NCBI GenBank assembly: GCA_903916195.1
Contig: CAIWVP010000038.1
Location: 1 to 45,146 of the forward strand
DNA from: an uncultured Verrucomicrobiota bacterium
Lineage (GTDB): Bacteria; Verrucomicrobiota; Verrucomicrobiia; Limisphaerales; UBA9464
DNA length: 45,146 nucleotides
Direction: 5' to 3'
How positions within the stretch are numbered: the first letter of the stretch is position 1; each line of letters starts with the position of its first letter. Below, piece after piece: positions 1-8,672 of the stretch. The notes under the pieces were generated by a model. That model did not search any database. It saw only the letters and a program-made list of their open reading frames with translations, and was not told where the DNA came from. Position numbers and translations under genes: made by a program.

Positions 1-22
1 GGCGGCAATGCCTGCCCACACC

Positions 23-874
23 ATGAAACTTCGACGCTTCCTCCAGTCTTCGCTCGCCACCGCGGCCTTGGCCCTCGCCGGCTGCGCCACCAGCGGCACC
101 CACAACGTGCTCGTCTCCAACCGTTCCTCGGCCAATCCCGGGCCGGCCGGTTCGGGGCACTCCGTGGCGACGGCGGGTTCGGCCGTCTACGAGCTCCGCA
201 TCTACTCCTTCAACTCCGGCAAGAAGGACGACCTGCTCAACCGCTTCCGCAACCACACGCTCCGCCTCTTCAAGAAGCACCATATCGAGAGCGTCGGATA
301 CTGGCTGCCGCTTGATCCCGCCGACCAACGCCTGCATTTCCTCCTGCGCTACCCCAGCCGCGAAGCGCGCGAGGCATCGTGGAAGGCCTTCATGGCCGAC
401 CCGGATTGGCAGGCCGCCTACAAGGCCAGCGAAGCCGCAGGCCCCATCTTGGCCAAGGGACCTGAGGTCTCGTTCCTCCAGACCACCGACTTCTCCCCCA
501 AGGTCAAGACCGGCGACCTCACCCACGGCGGCGTGTTCGAGCTCCGCACCTACACCACCCCGCCCGGTTGGCTGTCGCACATCGATGCCCGCTTCCGCGA
601 CCACACCATCGCGCTCTTCGCCAAGCATGGTATGGTCAACGGCGGCTACTTCCACCGCATGGCCGACCAACCCGGCGCCGATTCGACGCTCCAATACCTC
701 CTCATGCACAAATCCAAGGAGGCCGCCGCGGCGTCCTTCGGCGCGTTCGGTAAGGACCCCGCGTGGACGGCGGCGCGCAAAGCCAGCGAAGAGAAGGCCG
801 GCGGCTCGCTGACGGTGAAAGACGGCGTGAAATCCGTCTTCCTCGTCCCGACCGACTTCTCCCCGACGAAGTGA
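23..874 (+). CDS. NIPSNAP-family lipoprotein with two tandem NIPSNAP domains
   Basis: The protein is 283 residues from the ATG at 23; an ATG at 8 would only add five residues before the signal peptide. MKLRR, a hydrophobic stretch and the lipobox LAGC around residue 20 predict a lipoprotein. Two homologous ferredoxin-like NIPSNAP units follow. The first starts at VYELRIYSF and the second at VFELRTYTT, and both close with a FLxxTDFSP-like segment (FLQTTDFSP, FLVPTDFSP), so the internal duplication is visible. NIPSNAP proteins have no settled enzymatic role in bacteria, so function stays open. The gene stands alone and is closed by a strong hairpin at 907-936. Family assignment is confident. 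Confidence 0.88.
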   Translation: MKLRRFLQSSLATAALALAGCATSGTHNVLVSNRSSANPGPAGSGHSVATAGSAVYELRIYSFNSGKKDDLLNRFRNHTLRLFKKHHIESVGYWLPLDPADQRLHFLLRYPSREAREASWKAFMADPDWQAAYKASEAAGPILAKGPEVSFLQTTDFSPKVKTGDLTHGGVFELRTYTTPPGWLSHIDARFRDHTIALFAKHGMVNGGYFHRMADQPGADSTLQYLLMHKSKEAAAASFGAFGKDPAWTAARKASEEKAGGSLTVKDGVKSVFLVPTDFSPTK

Positions 875-906
875 CCGACGGCACATCGGTCTCTGATCTC
901 CGTACC

Positions 907-936
907 AAGGCCGCGCTCAGCGCGGCCTTTTTCTTT
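907..936 (+). terminator. Rho-independent terminator after the NIPSNAP gene
   Basis: A 10-bp perfect stem (907-916 with 920-929) encloses a three-base TCA loop and runs into TTTTTCTTT. It ends the NIPSNAP transcript before the glycosyltransferase gene. Confidence 0.85.
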
Positions 937-1024
937 GCCGCACCGGCCCGGGCGTCCTTGTCGGTGGTGCTCTGGAAAACCCGCTTGTCTCGACCGCGCC
1001 AGCTGCGCACCTTCTCAGGAAATC

Positions 1025-1768
1025 ATGCCGTCCGAGACCCTGGTCATCGTCCCGACCTTCAACGAGCGGGACAACCTCCCGCAGTTGGTGAAGCGTCTCA
1101 TGGCCCAGACCGTGCCGCTCGACGTCCTGGTGGTCGACGACAACTCGCCCGACGGCACCGGCCGCATCGCGGACGAGATCGCGGCGTCCAATCCCCACGT
1201 CCACGTCCTCCATCGGCAAGAAAAGAACGGGCTTGGTCGAGCGTACATCGCCGGGTTCGGCTGGGCGTTGTCGCGGGGTTACGAGTTCATCTTCGAGATG
1301 GACGCCGATTTCTCGCACAACCCGTCCGACATCCCGAAGTTCTTGGACGCCGCCAAGGACGGCGATGCCGACCTCGTGCTGGGATCGCGCTACAAGGACG
1401 GCATCCGGGTGATCAACTGGCCGCTGGACCGACTCATCCTCAGCATGGGCGCCGGACAGTACGTCCGCACCATCACCGGGATGCAGGTCAGCGACCCGAC
1501 CGGAGGATTCAAGTGCTTCCGCCGGCGCGCGCTGGAGAAGGTCGACCTCGGCTCGGTGCGGAGCAACGGGTACAGTTTCCAGGTCGAGCTCACGCACCGC
1601 ATCTGGCGTCGGGGCGGGAAGATCTCCGAGGTGCCCATCATCTTCACCGACCGTTTCCAGGGCAGTTCCAAGATGTCCAAGGCCATCGTCCGGGAGGCGC
1701 TCTGGATGGTCTGGCGGCTCTGGTGGCTGAACGGCCTGCGTCGATCCCCGCGGACCGAGGTCGTCTGA
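1025..1768 (+). CDS. Polyprenol monophosphomannose synthase-like glycosyltransferase (GT2)
   Basis: This 247-residue protein resembles Dpm1/Ppm1, which transfer mannose from GDP-mannose to a polyprenyl phosphate at the cytoplasmic membrane face. Visible GT2 features are the N-terminal IVPTFNERDNL, the nucleotide-binding VVDDNSPDGTG, the metal-binding EMDADFSHNP and a GSRY motif. No C-terminal membrane helices are present, so it is the short soluble type. The ATG at 1025 is preferred over an upstream ATG at 935 because homology begins there and AGGA lies 5-8 bases upstream. The nearest neighbours are a terminator and two tRNAs, so context does not name the donor. Other polyprenyl-phosphate hexosyl transferases are possible. 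Confidence 0.88.
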   Translation: MPSETLVIVPTFNERDNLPQLVKRLMAQTVPLDVLVVDDNSPDGTGRIADEIAASNPHVHVLHRQEKNGLGRAYIAGFGWALSRGYEFIFEMDADFSHNPSDIPKFLDAAKDGDADLVLGSRYKDGIRVINWPLDRLILSMGAGQYVRTITGMQVSDPTGGFKCFRRRALEKVDLGSVRSNGYSFQVELTHRIWRRGGKISEVPIIFTDRFQGSSKMSKAIVREALWMVWRLWWLNGLRRSPRTEVV

Positions 1769-1850
1769 CCGGGATCCGTCGCTCCGGTCTTCCGCCGCGA
1801 CGTCACGCGGTGATTTTTGCGATCCGCCGGTCGAGGAAGGCAGTTACAGC

Positions 1851-1878
1851 TTGCACCGAGCCGTTCGGCCGGTAATTT
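1851..1878 (+). promoter_or_regulatory. Candidate sigma70-type promoter for the tRNA pair
   Basis: TTGCAC at 1851-1856 and TAATTT at 1873-1878 are 16 bases apart. The -10 box ends 18 bases before the first base of tRNA-Lys. It was found by eye only. Confidence 0.4.
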
Positions 1879-1896
1879 GCGCCCCCTGCGCGGGAC

Positions 1897-1971
1897 GGGT
1901 TGGTAGCTCAGTGGTAGAGCATCGGCCTTTTAAGCCGTTGGTCGTGGGTTCGATCCCCACCCAACCCACCA
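1897..1971 (+). tRNA. tRNA-Lys (anticodon TTT)
   Basis: The acceptor arms GGGTTGG (1897-1903) and CCAACCC (1961-1967) pair perfectly. D arm GCTC/GAGC, a seven-base anticodon loop CTTTTAA with TTT at 1929-1931, T arm GTGGG/CCCAC around TTCGATC, discriminator A1968 and encoded CCA (1969-1971) complete the cloverleaf. The outermost anticodon-stem pair is T-T. Confidence 0.95.
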
Positions 1972-2025
1972 CGATTTATCGTGACGTCGGACAGCGACGC
2001 CGTTAATTCATTCCGCGCGCGCCGC

Positions 2026-2100
2026 GACCCTATCGTCCAGTGGTTAGGACACCGCCTTTTCACGGCAGTGACCGGGGTTCGAATCCCCGTAGGGTCGCCA
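2026..2100 (+). tRNA. tRNA-Glu (anticodon TTC)
   Basis: Acceptor GACCCTA (2026-2032) pairs with TAGGGTC. The D arm is GTCC/GGAC, the anticodon TTC is at 2059-2061, the T arm is CCGGGG-type around TTCGAAT, the discriminator is G and CCA is encoded (2098-2100). One anticodon-stem position is a C-A mismatch. It lies 54 bases after tRNA-Lys, probably in one transcript. Confidence 0.95.
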
Positions 2101-2123
2101 ATCTTCTTCCGGCCGCGCGGCGG

Positions 2124-2143
2124 CCCGCTCTCCGCGGAGCGGG
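2124..2143 (+). other. Hairpin between the tRNAs and yajC
   Basis: CCCGCTC and GAGCGGG form a 7-bp stem around TCCGCG. No T-run follows, so it may be a processing site or weak terminator of the tRNA transcript. Confidence 0.35.
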
Positions 2144-2214
2144 CGAAGCCGAGGCAACGCGCGCTTGCCAAAGCGGCTTCCCTCCCTAGTCTTCCGCCTC
2201 CTTTGTCACAAACC

Positions 2215-2553
2215 ATGTCGTCTTTTTCCATTTCTCTGCTCGCGATGGGCGGTGCCCCCGCCGGTTCGAGCCCCGAAGACCAGAAACGCGCGATGCTGAT
2301 GCAGTTCGGCATGATCGCGTTCATGATCCTCATCTTCTACGTGATGCTCATCCGTCCGCAGCAGAAGCAGGCGAAAAAGCAGGCCGAGTTGCTCAAAGGA
2401 CTCAAGAAAGGCGACAAGGTCGTCACGTCCGCCGGCATCGTCGGGGTGGTCACCAACGTGGCGGACGACGTGGTCACCGTCCGTTCCTCCGAAACCAAGC
2501 TCGATCTTCAGAAGAGCTCCATAACCCAGGTCACCGGCCGAGCCGAAGCCTGA
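2215..2553 (+). CDS. yajC: Preprotein translocase subunit YajC
   Basis: The 112-residue protein has the YajC layout: a short N-terminal segment, one membrane helix at about residues 27-46, the signature MLIRPQQKQAKK immediately after it, and a cytoplasmic domain with GDKVVTSAGIVGVV. YajC associates with SecDF in the Sec holotranslocon. The reading frame stays open upstream to 1981, but that would run through tRNA-Glu, so the ATG at 2215 is chosen. No Shine-Dalgarno is evident. secDF follows after 55 bases on the same strand, the classical yajC-secD-secF order. Confidence 0.95.
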   Translation: MSSFSISLLAMGGAPAGSSPEDQKRAMLMQFGMIAFMILIFYVMLIRPQQKQAKKQAELLKGLKKGDKVVTSAGIVGVVTNVADDVVTVRSSETKLDLQKSSITQVTGRAEA

Positions 2554-2608
2554 ATCCGACCCTCTTGGCCCTGCGCGATCTCCACGCCGTGTCTTCCCGT
2601 CCCAGCCC

Positions 2609-5203
2609 ATGAACCGTAGCCATCTCTGGAAATTCCTCATCGTCCTGTTCGTCGTCGTCTGGTCGTTCAGCGAGATCTGGCCGCCCAAGGCCCGCAATCT
2701 GGTCGACAAGTTCGACGAGATGGCCTCGCCGGTCGCCGGTGACACGAACCTCAACGTCATCGTCGCCCGTGCCCGCGAGCTCGACGGCAAGACGCCGGGG
2801 CAAGGGTACAACACACTGCTCACCGCCATCGGGACGAGCGACATCCGCCGCTATTTCCCGACGAATTTCGTCCGGTTCGCCGGCGAACGGAACCCGACCC
2901 GCGCCATCCTCAACCGCGTCCAGCGCGAGGCTGCCGGCAAGTTCAAGCTCGGCCTCGACCTCCAGGGCGGCACCGCCTTCCTGCTCGAGATGGACACGAG
3001 CAAGGTGCTCGGCGGCACCAACTCCCTTGCCGCCGCCACCGTGGGCAACTCGTACCTGATGGACCAGGCGGTCTCCGTGCTCCGCCGCCGCGTCGATGCC
3101 TTCGGCGTCGCCGAGCCGCTCATCCAGCCCGCCGGTGAGAACCGCGTCCTGGTGCAGCTCCCCGGTCTTTCGGAAGCCGACAAGCTCGCCGCCAAGGAGA
3201 ACATCCAGAAGGCGGCGTTCCTGGAGTTCCGCATGGTGGATCCCGACATGCAGGAGCATCTCCAGAGCGGCCTCATCCCGCCGGGCTACGAGGTCAAGCA
3301 GGAGAAGCTCCACGGCCAAGAGGGCAACGAGATCTACGTGCCGGTCATCGTGCGCAAGACGCCCGAGCGCGGTCTCACCGGCAAATATGTCTCCGGCGCC
3401 CACGTCACGCGCGACCCGTTGACCGGCAAGCCCGAGATCGCCTTCACGCTCGACGCCGAGGGAGCCCAGATCTTCGCCGCCGTCACCCGCCAGAACGTCG
3501 GCCAACGCCTCGCGATCATGCTCGACGGCGAAGTGGTGTCCGCGCCGAATATCAACGGCGTCATCCCCAGCGGCAGCGGCCAGATCACCGGAAGCTTCAG
3601 CGAGAAGGAGGCCTTCGAGCTGGCCACCGCGCTGCAGAACCCGCTCCAGACCCCCCTCCGCATCATCGACGAACGCAGCGTCGATCCGTCTTTGGGCGAC
3701 GACTCCATCAAGAGCGGCATCCGCGCCTCGGTCTACGGCACGGTGGCCGTCGCCTTGTTCATGCTGGTGTACTACCTCCGCGCCGGTCTCGTGGCCAACG
3801 TCGCGCTGCTGACGAACATCCTCGTGCTGCTCGGCATCATGTGCTCGCTGAAGGTGACCTACACCTTGCCCGGCATCGCCGGCATCGTGCTCACCGTCGG
3901 CATGGCGGTCGACGCCAACGTGCTGATCTACGAGCGCATCCGCGAGGAGCTCGCGAAGGGCAAGTCGATGCGCGGCGCGCTCTCGGCCGGTTATGACCGG
4001 GCGTTCGCGACCATCTTCGATTCGCACATCACCACCTTGATCTCGTCGGTGATCCTCATCGCTCTCGGCACAGGCGCGGTGAAGGGCTTCGGCGTCTCGC
4101 TGACCATCGGTGTCGCGGTGAGCTTGTTCACCGCGTTGGTGGTCACCCGGCTGATCTTCGACTTCCTGCTCTCCCGCGGGATGCTGAAGTCGCTGCCGAT
4201 GCTGCACCTGATCAAGTCGTCGGACATCGACTTCATGAAGCTGCGCAAGGTCGCCTTCTCGGTCTCTTGGGCGGTCATCATCGTCGGCCTCGGCTACGGC
4301 ATCTTCGTCCGCGGTTCCAACCTGCTCGGCGTCGAGTTCGCCGGCGGCGAGAGCTACACCTACTCGTTCGCGCAGCGCGTGGATGTCGACAAGGTCCGCG
4401 CGACGGTCACCGAACTGAAGTTCGGCGAGCCGCAGGTCGGCTACCAAAGGGACTTCAGCACCGGCAAGCAGAGCCTCCGCGTCGCGGTCGGCGTCGATAC
4501 CCAGGCCCTGAAGGACGGAAAACCGAGCGTCCGCACCGAACAGGTGGAGGCAGCGCTGAAGAAGTCCTTCCCCGAGGCGAAGTTCTCCCGGATCTCGACC
4601 GAGCAGGTCGGTCCGACCGTCGGCCAGGAGATCCAGAAGTCGGCCATCATCGCCTTCTTGTTGTCGCTCTTCGGCATCCTGGTCTACGTCGCCTTCCGCT
4701 ATGAGTTCAGCTTCGCCGTCGGTGCCGTCATCGCCGTCATCCACGACGTGCTGATGACCATCGGATGCTACTGCCTCACCGGCCTGCTCGGCGACGGGCG
4801 CCAGTTCAACGCGACCTTCGTCGCCGCCGTGCTCACCATCGTCGGTTTCTCGATCAACGACACGATCGTCATCTTCGACCGTATCCGCGAGGACCTGAAG
4901 CTCGGCGTCCCCGGTTCGTTCAAGGACCTTGTGAACCGCGCGCTGAACGAGACCCTCAGCCGTACCATCATCACCTCCGGCACCGTGTTCATCGCGACGA
5001 TGTCGCTGTACCTGTTCGGCGGCGGCCCCATCAACGACTTCGCGTTCACGTTCTTGGTCGGCATCATCACCGGCACCTACTCGTCCATCTACATCGCGAG
5101 CGCCTTCGTGCTCTGGTGGCACAAGGGCCAGCGTCCGACCATCGGCATGAACCTCGCGCCCACCACCGATGCCGCGGCCGGGGCTTTGCCGGTCAACGGC
5201 TGA
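2609..5203 (+). CDS. secDF: Protein translocase subunit SecDF (fused SecD-SecF)
   Basis: This single 864-residue protein joins SecD and SecF, which use the proton gradient to pull exported proteins out of SecYEG. The SecD half has an N-terminal helix, LGLDLQGGTAFLLE near residue 111, the large periplasmic domain with LAIMLDGEVVSAPNI, and the membrane motif GMAVDANVLIYERIREEL near 433, which contains the conserved proton-relay Asp. The SecF half begins near 540, with GVEFAGG near 574 and VGFSINDTIVIFDRIRED near 748. Fused forms are common in several phyla, so the fusion is natural. The gene is co-transcribed with yajC and closed by the terminator at 5221-5256. Confidence 0.96.
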   Translation: MNRSHLWKFLIVLFVVVWSFSEIWPPKARNLVDKFDEMASPVAGDTNLNVIVARARELDGKTPGQGYNTLLTAIGTSDIRRYFPTNFVRFAGERNPTRAILNRVQREAAGKFKLGLDLQGGTAFLLEMDTSKVLGGTNSLAAATVGNSYLMDQAVSVLRRRVDAFGVAEPLIQPAGENRVLVQLPGLSEADKLAAKENIQKAAFLEFRMVDPDMQEHLQSGLIPPGYEVKQEKLHGQEGNEIYVPVIVRKTPERGLTGKYVSGAHVTRDPLTGKPEIAFTLDAEGAQIFAAVTRQNVGQRLAIMLDGEVVSAPNINGVIPSGSGQITGSFSEKEAFELATALQNPLQTPLRIIDERSVDPSLGDDSIKSGIRASVYGTVAVALFMLVYYLRAGLVANVALLTNILVLLGIMCSLKVTYTLPGIAGIVLTVGMAVDANVLIYERIREELAKGKSMRGALSAGYDRAFATIFDSHITTLISSVILIALGTGAVKGFGVSLTIGVAVSLFTALVVTRLIFDFLLSRGMLKSLPMLHLIKSSDIDFMKLRKVAFSVSWAVIIVGLGYGIFVRGSNLLGVEFAGGESYTYSFAQRVDVDKVRATVTELKFGEPQVGYQRDFSTGKQSLRVAVGVDTQALKDGKPSVRTEQVEAALKKSFPEAKFSRISTEQVGPTVGQEIQKSAIIAFLLSLFGILVYVAFRYEFSFAVGAVIAVIHDVLMTIGCYCLTGLLGDGRQFNATFVAAVLTIVGFSINDTIVIFDRIREDLKLGVPGSFKDLVNRALNETLSRTIITSGTVFIATMSLYLFGGGPINDFAFTFLVGIITGTYSSIYIASAFVLWWHKGQRPTIGMNLAPTTDAAAGALPVNG

Positions 5204-5220
5204 TCGCTGACATCTCCTCG

Positions 5221-5256
5221 ACGGCCCGTCTCTCCGGAGGCGGGCCGTTTTCTTTT
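5221..5256 (+). terminator. Rho-independent terminator of yajC-secDF
   Basis: ACGGCCCG (5221-5228) pairs perfectly with CGGGCCGT (5241-5248), followed by TTTCTTTT. It starts 17 bases after the secDF stop codon. Confidence 0.88.
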
Positions 5257-5335
5257 GGGACGGGCGGTCGCATCGGCAGGGTCCGTCCGCCGCTTGCCGC
5301 TCGCCTGGAGAAGGTCCCGGGGGCACCCTTGAAGC

Positions 5336-6181
5336 ATGGAAACCGGACCCGGTCGCAGCCACGATGTCGTCATCGATCCAGGATCGCGCGAGGCCATCGG
5401 ACGCCTGTTCCGCGGAGACCGGTTCCGGTTCGAGTTCGGCATGCGGCGCGGAGACGACCGGTGGTTCGACCCGACGCCGGCGGATCATCCAGCGCTCGAC
5501 GAGCGACGGCGTTGGTTGGCCGCCACGCCGGACGACTGCGTCCTTTGGAGGCCCGAAGCGGCATCGGTCTTCGCCGAGATGCTCGAGCTCTTCGGAGCTT
5601 CCGAGGGGCCCGCGGATCCGGCCGGCTTGGCTCGTGTCGCGGCCCGATGGGAACCGGATTTCCTCCTGCTGCGGCATGATGGCGACGGAGAAACCCGCTT
5701 GGTCGGCGGCGCGGTCTGCTTCCCGTCGTCGTGGACACCGGCGGAGAAACTCGGTCTCACGGTGGACGCCATCCACTCACCGGTGCCGACGGTCAACGCC
5801 GAGCTCGGGGCGCGGATCCGCACGTTCCTCGGGAGACTGCCCGAGGGCGCCGTGTTCGAGCGCGAGAACTGGGGCCTGGCCGCGGTCCCCGACATGAACA
5901 TGCATCCGCGGCTCGGCCTCCCGCGACTCGGAGCCGGCACACCCTTGGAGCAGGTCTGGCTGCGTCTGGAGCGCCAGGCGTTCCGCGCGCTGCCGAAGTC
6001 GGGCGGCGTGCTCTTCATGATCCGGTTGACGGTGCATCCGCTGGAGGAAGCGTTGGCGGATCCCGAGGTGCGGGCCGGCTTCGTCCGGGCATTGGCGACG
6101 ATGCCGGATGAGATCGCCGCCTACAAAGGCGTGGCCTCGGTGCGGGCCGGGCTTTGCCACCGGCTCGGAGCACGGCCTTGA
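5336..6181 (+). CDS. DUF3445 family haem protein (haem-dependent oxidative N-demethylase-like)
   Basis: The 281-residue protein matches the DUF3445 pattern. It has an N-terminal RFEFGMRRGDDRWF region, LVGGAVCFPSSWTPAEKLG around 120-140, AIHSPVPTVN about 15 residues later, then VFERENWGL and a C-terminal helical part ending in DEIAAYKGV. Characterised members bind haem and oxidatively demethylate secondary amines. No partner reductase genes lie nearby, so the substrate is unknown. It has its own intergenic region after a terminator and is probably monocistronic. The start at 5336 is the first reasonable ATG. Family call is firm, enzymatic role is inference. Confidence 0.8.
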   Translation: METGPGRSHDVVIDPGSREAIGRLFRGDRFRFEFGMRRGDDRWFDPTPADHPALDERRRWLAATPDDCVLWRPEAASVFAEMLELFGASEGPADPAGLARVAARWEPDFLLLRHDGDGETRLVGGAVCFPSSWTPAEKLGLTVDAIHSPVPTVNAELGARIRTFLGRLPEGAVFERENWGLAAVPDMNMHPRLGLPRLGAGTPLEQVWLRLERQAFRALPKSGGVLFMIRLTVHPLEEALADPEVRAGFVRALATMPDEIAAYKGVASVRAGLCHRLGARP

Positions 6182-6248
6182 ACGGCCGGACTAGGCGCTT
6201 GCCGTGGCGCCGTCCGATCGTTGTCATCGCGCCGCCCCGTCCCGTCGG

Positions 6249-6347
6249 ATGAACCGCCGCATGCCACGCCGCCATGCCCTTGCCGGGCTGGTGGCGCCCG
6301 CGTCGGCGCCGCTCGCCGGGTGCCTCCCGACCGGTGCCCATCCTTGA
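6249..6347 (+). CDS. Possible 32-residue lipoprotein
   Basis: An ATG at 6249 opens a 32-codon frame ending in TGA at 6345-6347. It has an arginine-rich N-terminus (MNRRMPRRH), a short hydrophobic core and a lipobox LAGC placing Cys at residue 25. Only eight residues would remain after processing (CLPTGAHP). It lies 13 bases before galM on the same strand. It could be a micro-lipoprotein, the start of a truncated gene, or chance in GC-rich DNA. The ordered charge-hydrophobic-lipobox pattern is the only support. Confidence 0.35.
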   Translation: MNRRMPRRHALAGLVAPASAPLAGCLPTGAHP

Positions 6348-6359
6348 TCCAATCATCGC

Positions 6360-7409
6360 ATGACCCTTGAACGTTCTCCGTTCGGAATCCTTCCCGACGG
6401 ATCCCCGATCACTCTCCACACCTTCAGGAACCCGCGGGGAACGACGCTCAAGGTGATGGATCACGGTTTGATCATCACCGAGCTCCATGTGGCGGACCGC
6501 GCCGGCCGCATCGGCAACGTCGTCCTCGGTTTCGACAACTTGCCGCGCTATCTCGCGGGGCATCCGTTCTTCGGCGCCATCGCCGGACGCGTGGCGAACC
6601 GCATCGCCCACGGCGCCTTCACGCTCGATGGCCGGACCTACCAACTCGCGACCAACAACGGCGTGAACCATCTGCACGGAGGCAAGGTCGGATTCGACAA
6701 GAAGCGGTGGTCCTTCCTCGAGGACGAGACCACCTCGGGGTTCTCTCGCGTCCGTTTCAGCTACTTGAGCGTCGACGGCGAGGAGGGTTATCCCGGCAAC
6801 CTCGGGATCCAGGTCGACTATATCCTCACCGAGGACGACCAGGTCCGGATCCGTTACCAGGCGACGACCGACCAGGCGACGCCGATCAACCTGACGAACC
6901 ACAGCTACTTCAACCTCGCCGGGAAGGGGACCATCCACGGCCATGAACTGCAGCTCACCGCGTCACGCTATACACCGGTGGACGGCGGCTTGATCCCGAC
7001 CGGTGAACTGGCCCCCGTGGCCGGCACCGCGCTGGATTTCACGGAACCGAACGCCATCGGCGAGCGCATCGAGCGGACCGGCCTCACGCCGACCGGCTAC
7101 GACCACAATTTCGTCCTCGACGACGGCGGCAAGTCGATCGCCCTCGCGGCGCGGGCCTTCGAGCCGGAGAGCGGGCGCGTCCTGGAGGTGCTCACTGACC
7201 GGCCCGGGATCCAGCTCTACACGGCGAACTTCCTTCCTGCCGACGGGATCGAATGCACGGGAGGCGTGAAGCTCGGCCGCCATGGCGGCTTCTGCCTCGA
7301 GACGCAGAATTTCCCCGACGCGATCAACCAGCCGGGCTTCCCCGAGGCGGTCCTCCGGCCCGGTGAAGTCTACGACACCACCACCGTCTTCCGGTTCGGC
7401 ACGCGCTGA
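6360..7409 (+). CDS. galM: Aldose 1-epimerase (mutarotase)
   Basis: The 349-residue protein is full length for GalM, which interconverts alpha and beta anomers of galactose or glucose. Motifs in order are RVANRIAHGAF near residue 77, NNGVNHLHGG (99-108), NLTNHSYFNLAG with the catalytic His181, and FCLETQNFPDAINQP with the catalytic-base Glu314. No signal peptide is apparent, so it is probably cytoplasmic. The ATG at 6360 matches the family N-terminus. It converges on pyrF with a 12-base gap, and no other Leloir gene is in the window. Confidence 0.93.
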   Translation: MTLERSPFGILPDGSPITLHTFRNPRGTTLKVMDHGLIITELHVADRAGRIGNVVLGFDNLPRYLAGHPFFGAIAGRVANRIAHGAFTLDGRTYQLATNNGVNHLHGGKVGFDKKRWSFLEDETTSGFSRVRFSYLSVDGEEGYPGNLGIQVDYILTEDDQVRIRYQATTDQATPINLTNHSYFNLAGKGTIHGHELQLTASRYTPVDGGLIPTGELAPVAGTALDFTEPNAIGERIERTGLTPTGYDHNFVLDDGGKSIALAARAFEPESGRVLEVLTDRPGIQLYTANFLPADGIECTGGVKLGRHGGFCLETQNFPDAINQPGFPEAVLRPGEVYDTTTVFRFGTR

Positions 7410-7421
7410 CCCGGGGCGGGT

Positions 7422-8126
7422 TCAGCGGAGGGACGCCGCGATGGCTTCCGCGGCTTTCGCGGGATCCGGCGCGGCGGTGATGGGGCGTCCCACCACGAGC
7501 CATGAAGCGCCCGCGGCGATGGCGTCCTGAGGACTCAAGGTCCGTTTCTGGTCGTCGGCCTTCTCGGCGCCCGTCCGGATGCCGGGCGTCACGAGCTGCA
7601 TCTCGGCCGGGAGGATCTTCCGTAGCATCGGGAGCTCGAGCGGCGAGCACACCAGGCCGCGGAGCCCGGCGCCGGCGGCCGATCGCGCGAGCCGCTCGAC
7701 CTGCTTGGCGACGTCCGTCTCGCCGCCGAGCTCGGCCAAGGCAGCGTGGTCCATGCTGGTCAGGACGGTGACGCCGAGCACGAGCGGGGCCGGCCGGCCC
7801 AGTTCTTTCGCGGTGATCTGGGCGGATTGCTCGGCCGCCCGCATCATCTCCGAGCCGCCGCTGCAATGGATGGTGAGCATCTGCACGTCGAGGCGCGTCG
7901 CGGACGCGACCGCCTTGGCGACGGTGTTCGGGATGTCGTGGAACTTGAGGTCGAGGAACACGCTCGCCCCGGTCGCGCGGAGTTGGCGGACGATCTCGGG
8001 CCCGGCGGCGACGAAGAGTTCTTTGCCCACCTTGAAGGCGCCGACGTGGGGCGCGACCGAACGGGCGAGTTCGACGGCCTGGGCGGCGGACGGCACGTCG
8101 AGGGCGACGATGATCGGGTTTCGCAT
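7422..8126 (-). CDS. pyrF: Orotidine 5'-phosphate decarboxylase
   Basis: The 234-residue protein performs the last step of UMP synthesis, decarboxylation of OMP. MRNPIIVALDVPS starts the TIM barrel. DLKFHDIPNTV (residues 59-69) carries the catalytic Asp59-Lys61-Asp64 set, and a phosphate-binding TPGIR and the C-terminal VVGRPITAAPDP are present. Length fits subfamily 1. The frame extends 56 codons upstream, but that extension lacks homology, so the ATG at 8126 is used. It is transcribed away from the neighbouring secreted-protein remnant and faces galM. Confidence 0.95.
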   Translation of the reverse strand: MRNPIIVALDVPSAAQAVELARSVAPHVGAFKVGKELFVAAGPEIVRQLRATGASVFLDLKFHDIPNTVAKAVASATRLDVQMLTIHCSGGSEMMRAAEQSAQITAKELGRPAPLVLGVTVLTSMDHAALAELGGETDVAKQVERLARSAAGAGLRGLVCSPLELPMLRKILPAEMQLVTPGIRTGAEKADDQKRTLSPQDAIAAGASWLVVGRPITAAPDPAKAAEAIAASLR

Positions 8127-8491
8127 CGCCGGATTGTCCGGGGAGCCGGCCGTTGCTGGCAACCGGGAAGCTCCCGGTGCGCCGAGGCCGTCCAGCGCGC
8201 GGTGCCGGGGCCGGCCGGATCCGGGGAGCGACAATTGCTTTGACGCCCGGGCGCGCGAGGAACAGAAAGCGCCGTCCCCTCCTCGCGTATCCACTCCAAG
8301 GATCCCTCATGAATTCCACCTCCATCCTTCGGTCGTTGCGTCGTTGGTCCGTCTTGGCCGCGGTGCTCTTCGCGTCCGCGGTCCAGGCCAAGGTCCTCGA
8401 CAATTTCGATGCGGCCCGGCGCGTGACCGTCACCTCGCTCGCTCCTGCCGACACCCCGGTCGCGACCTCCAAGGTCGAGCGCGTCGGCGAG

Positions 8492-8534
8492 GGTGCGAGC
8501 GGAAGGGGCGGACCGTTTTGCGGAGTCGTGCTCT
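8492..8534 (+). repeat. Dispersed 44-bp repeat, copy 1
   Basis: GGTGCGAGCGGAAG to GTGCTCT matches a second copy at 19697-19740 in the same orientation: 38 of 44 aligned positions with one gap. The core TTTTGCGGA is identical. Here it lies where the secreted-protein frame loses sense. Confidence 0.75.
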
Positions 8535-8672
8535 TGTATCTCTCTTTCCCTCCTCCTTGTCCGGCGACAGCCGGACGGGAGGATGAGGCCTTGGCGCTTG
8601 GTGGGAGGCGGCGCCTGCTGATCCCCGACCTGCGATGCCGCGGAGTGCCATCGATTCTTTGGAACCGATGGA

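Noticed and set aside
1981-2214. Upstream extension of yajC
   Set aside because: It would translate through tRNA-Glu; the YajC family N-terminus fits the ATG at 2215.
2531-5776. 1081-codon open frame on the minus strand
   Set aside because: It is antisense to yajC-secDF, whose protein is unmistakable. The translation is an Asp/Glu/Arg/His-rich string typical of GC-rich antisense frames.
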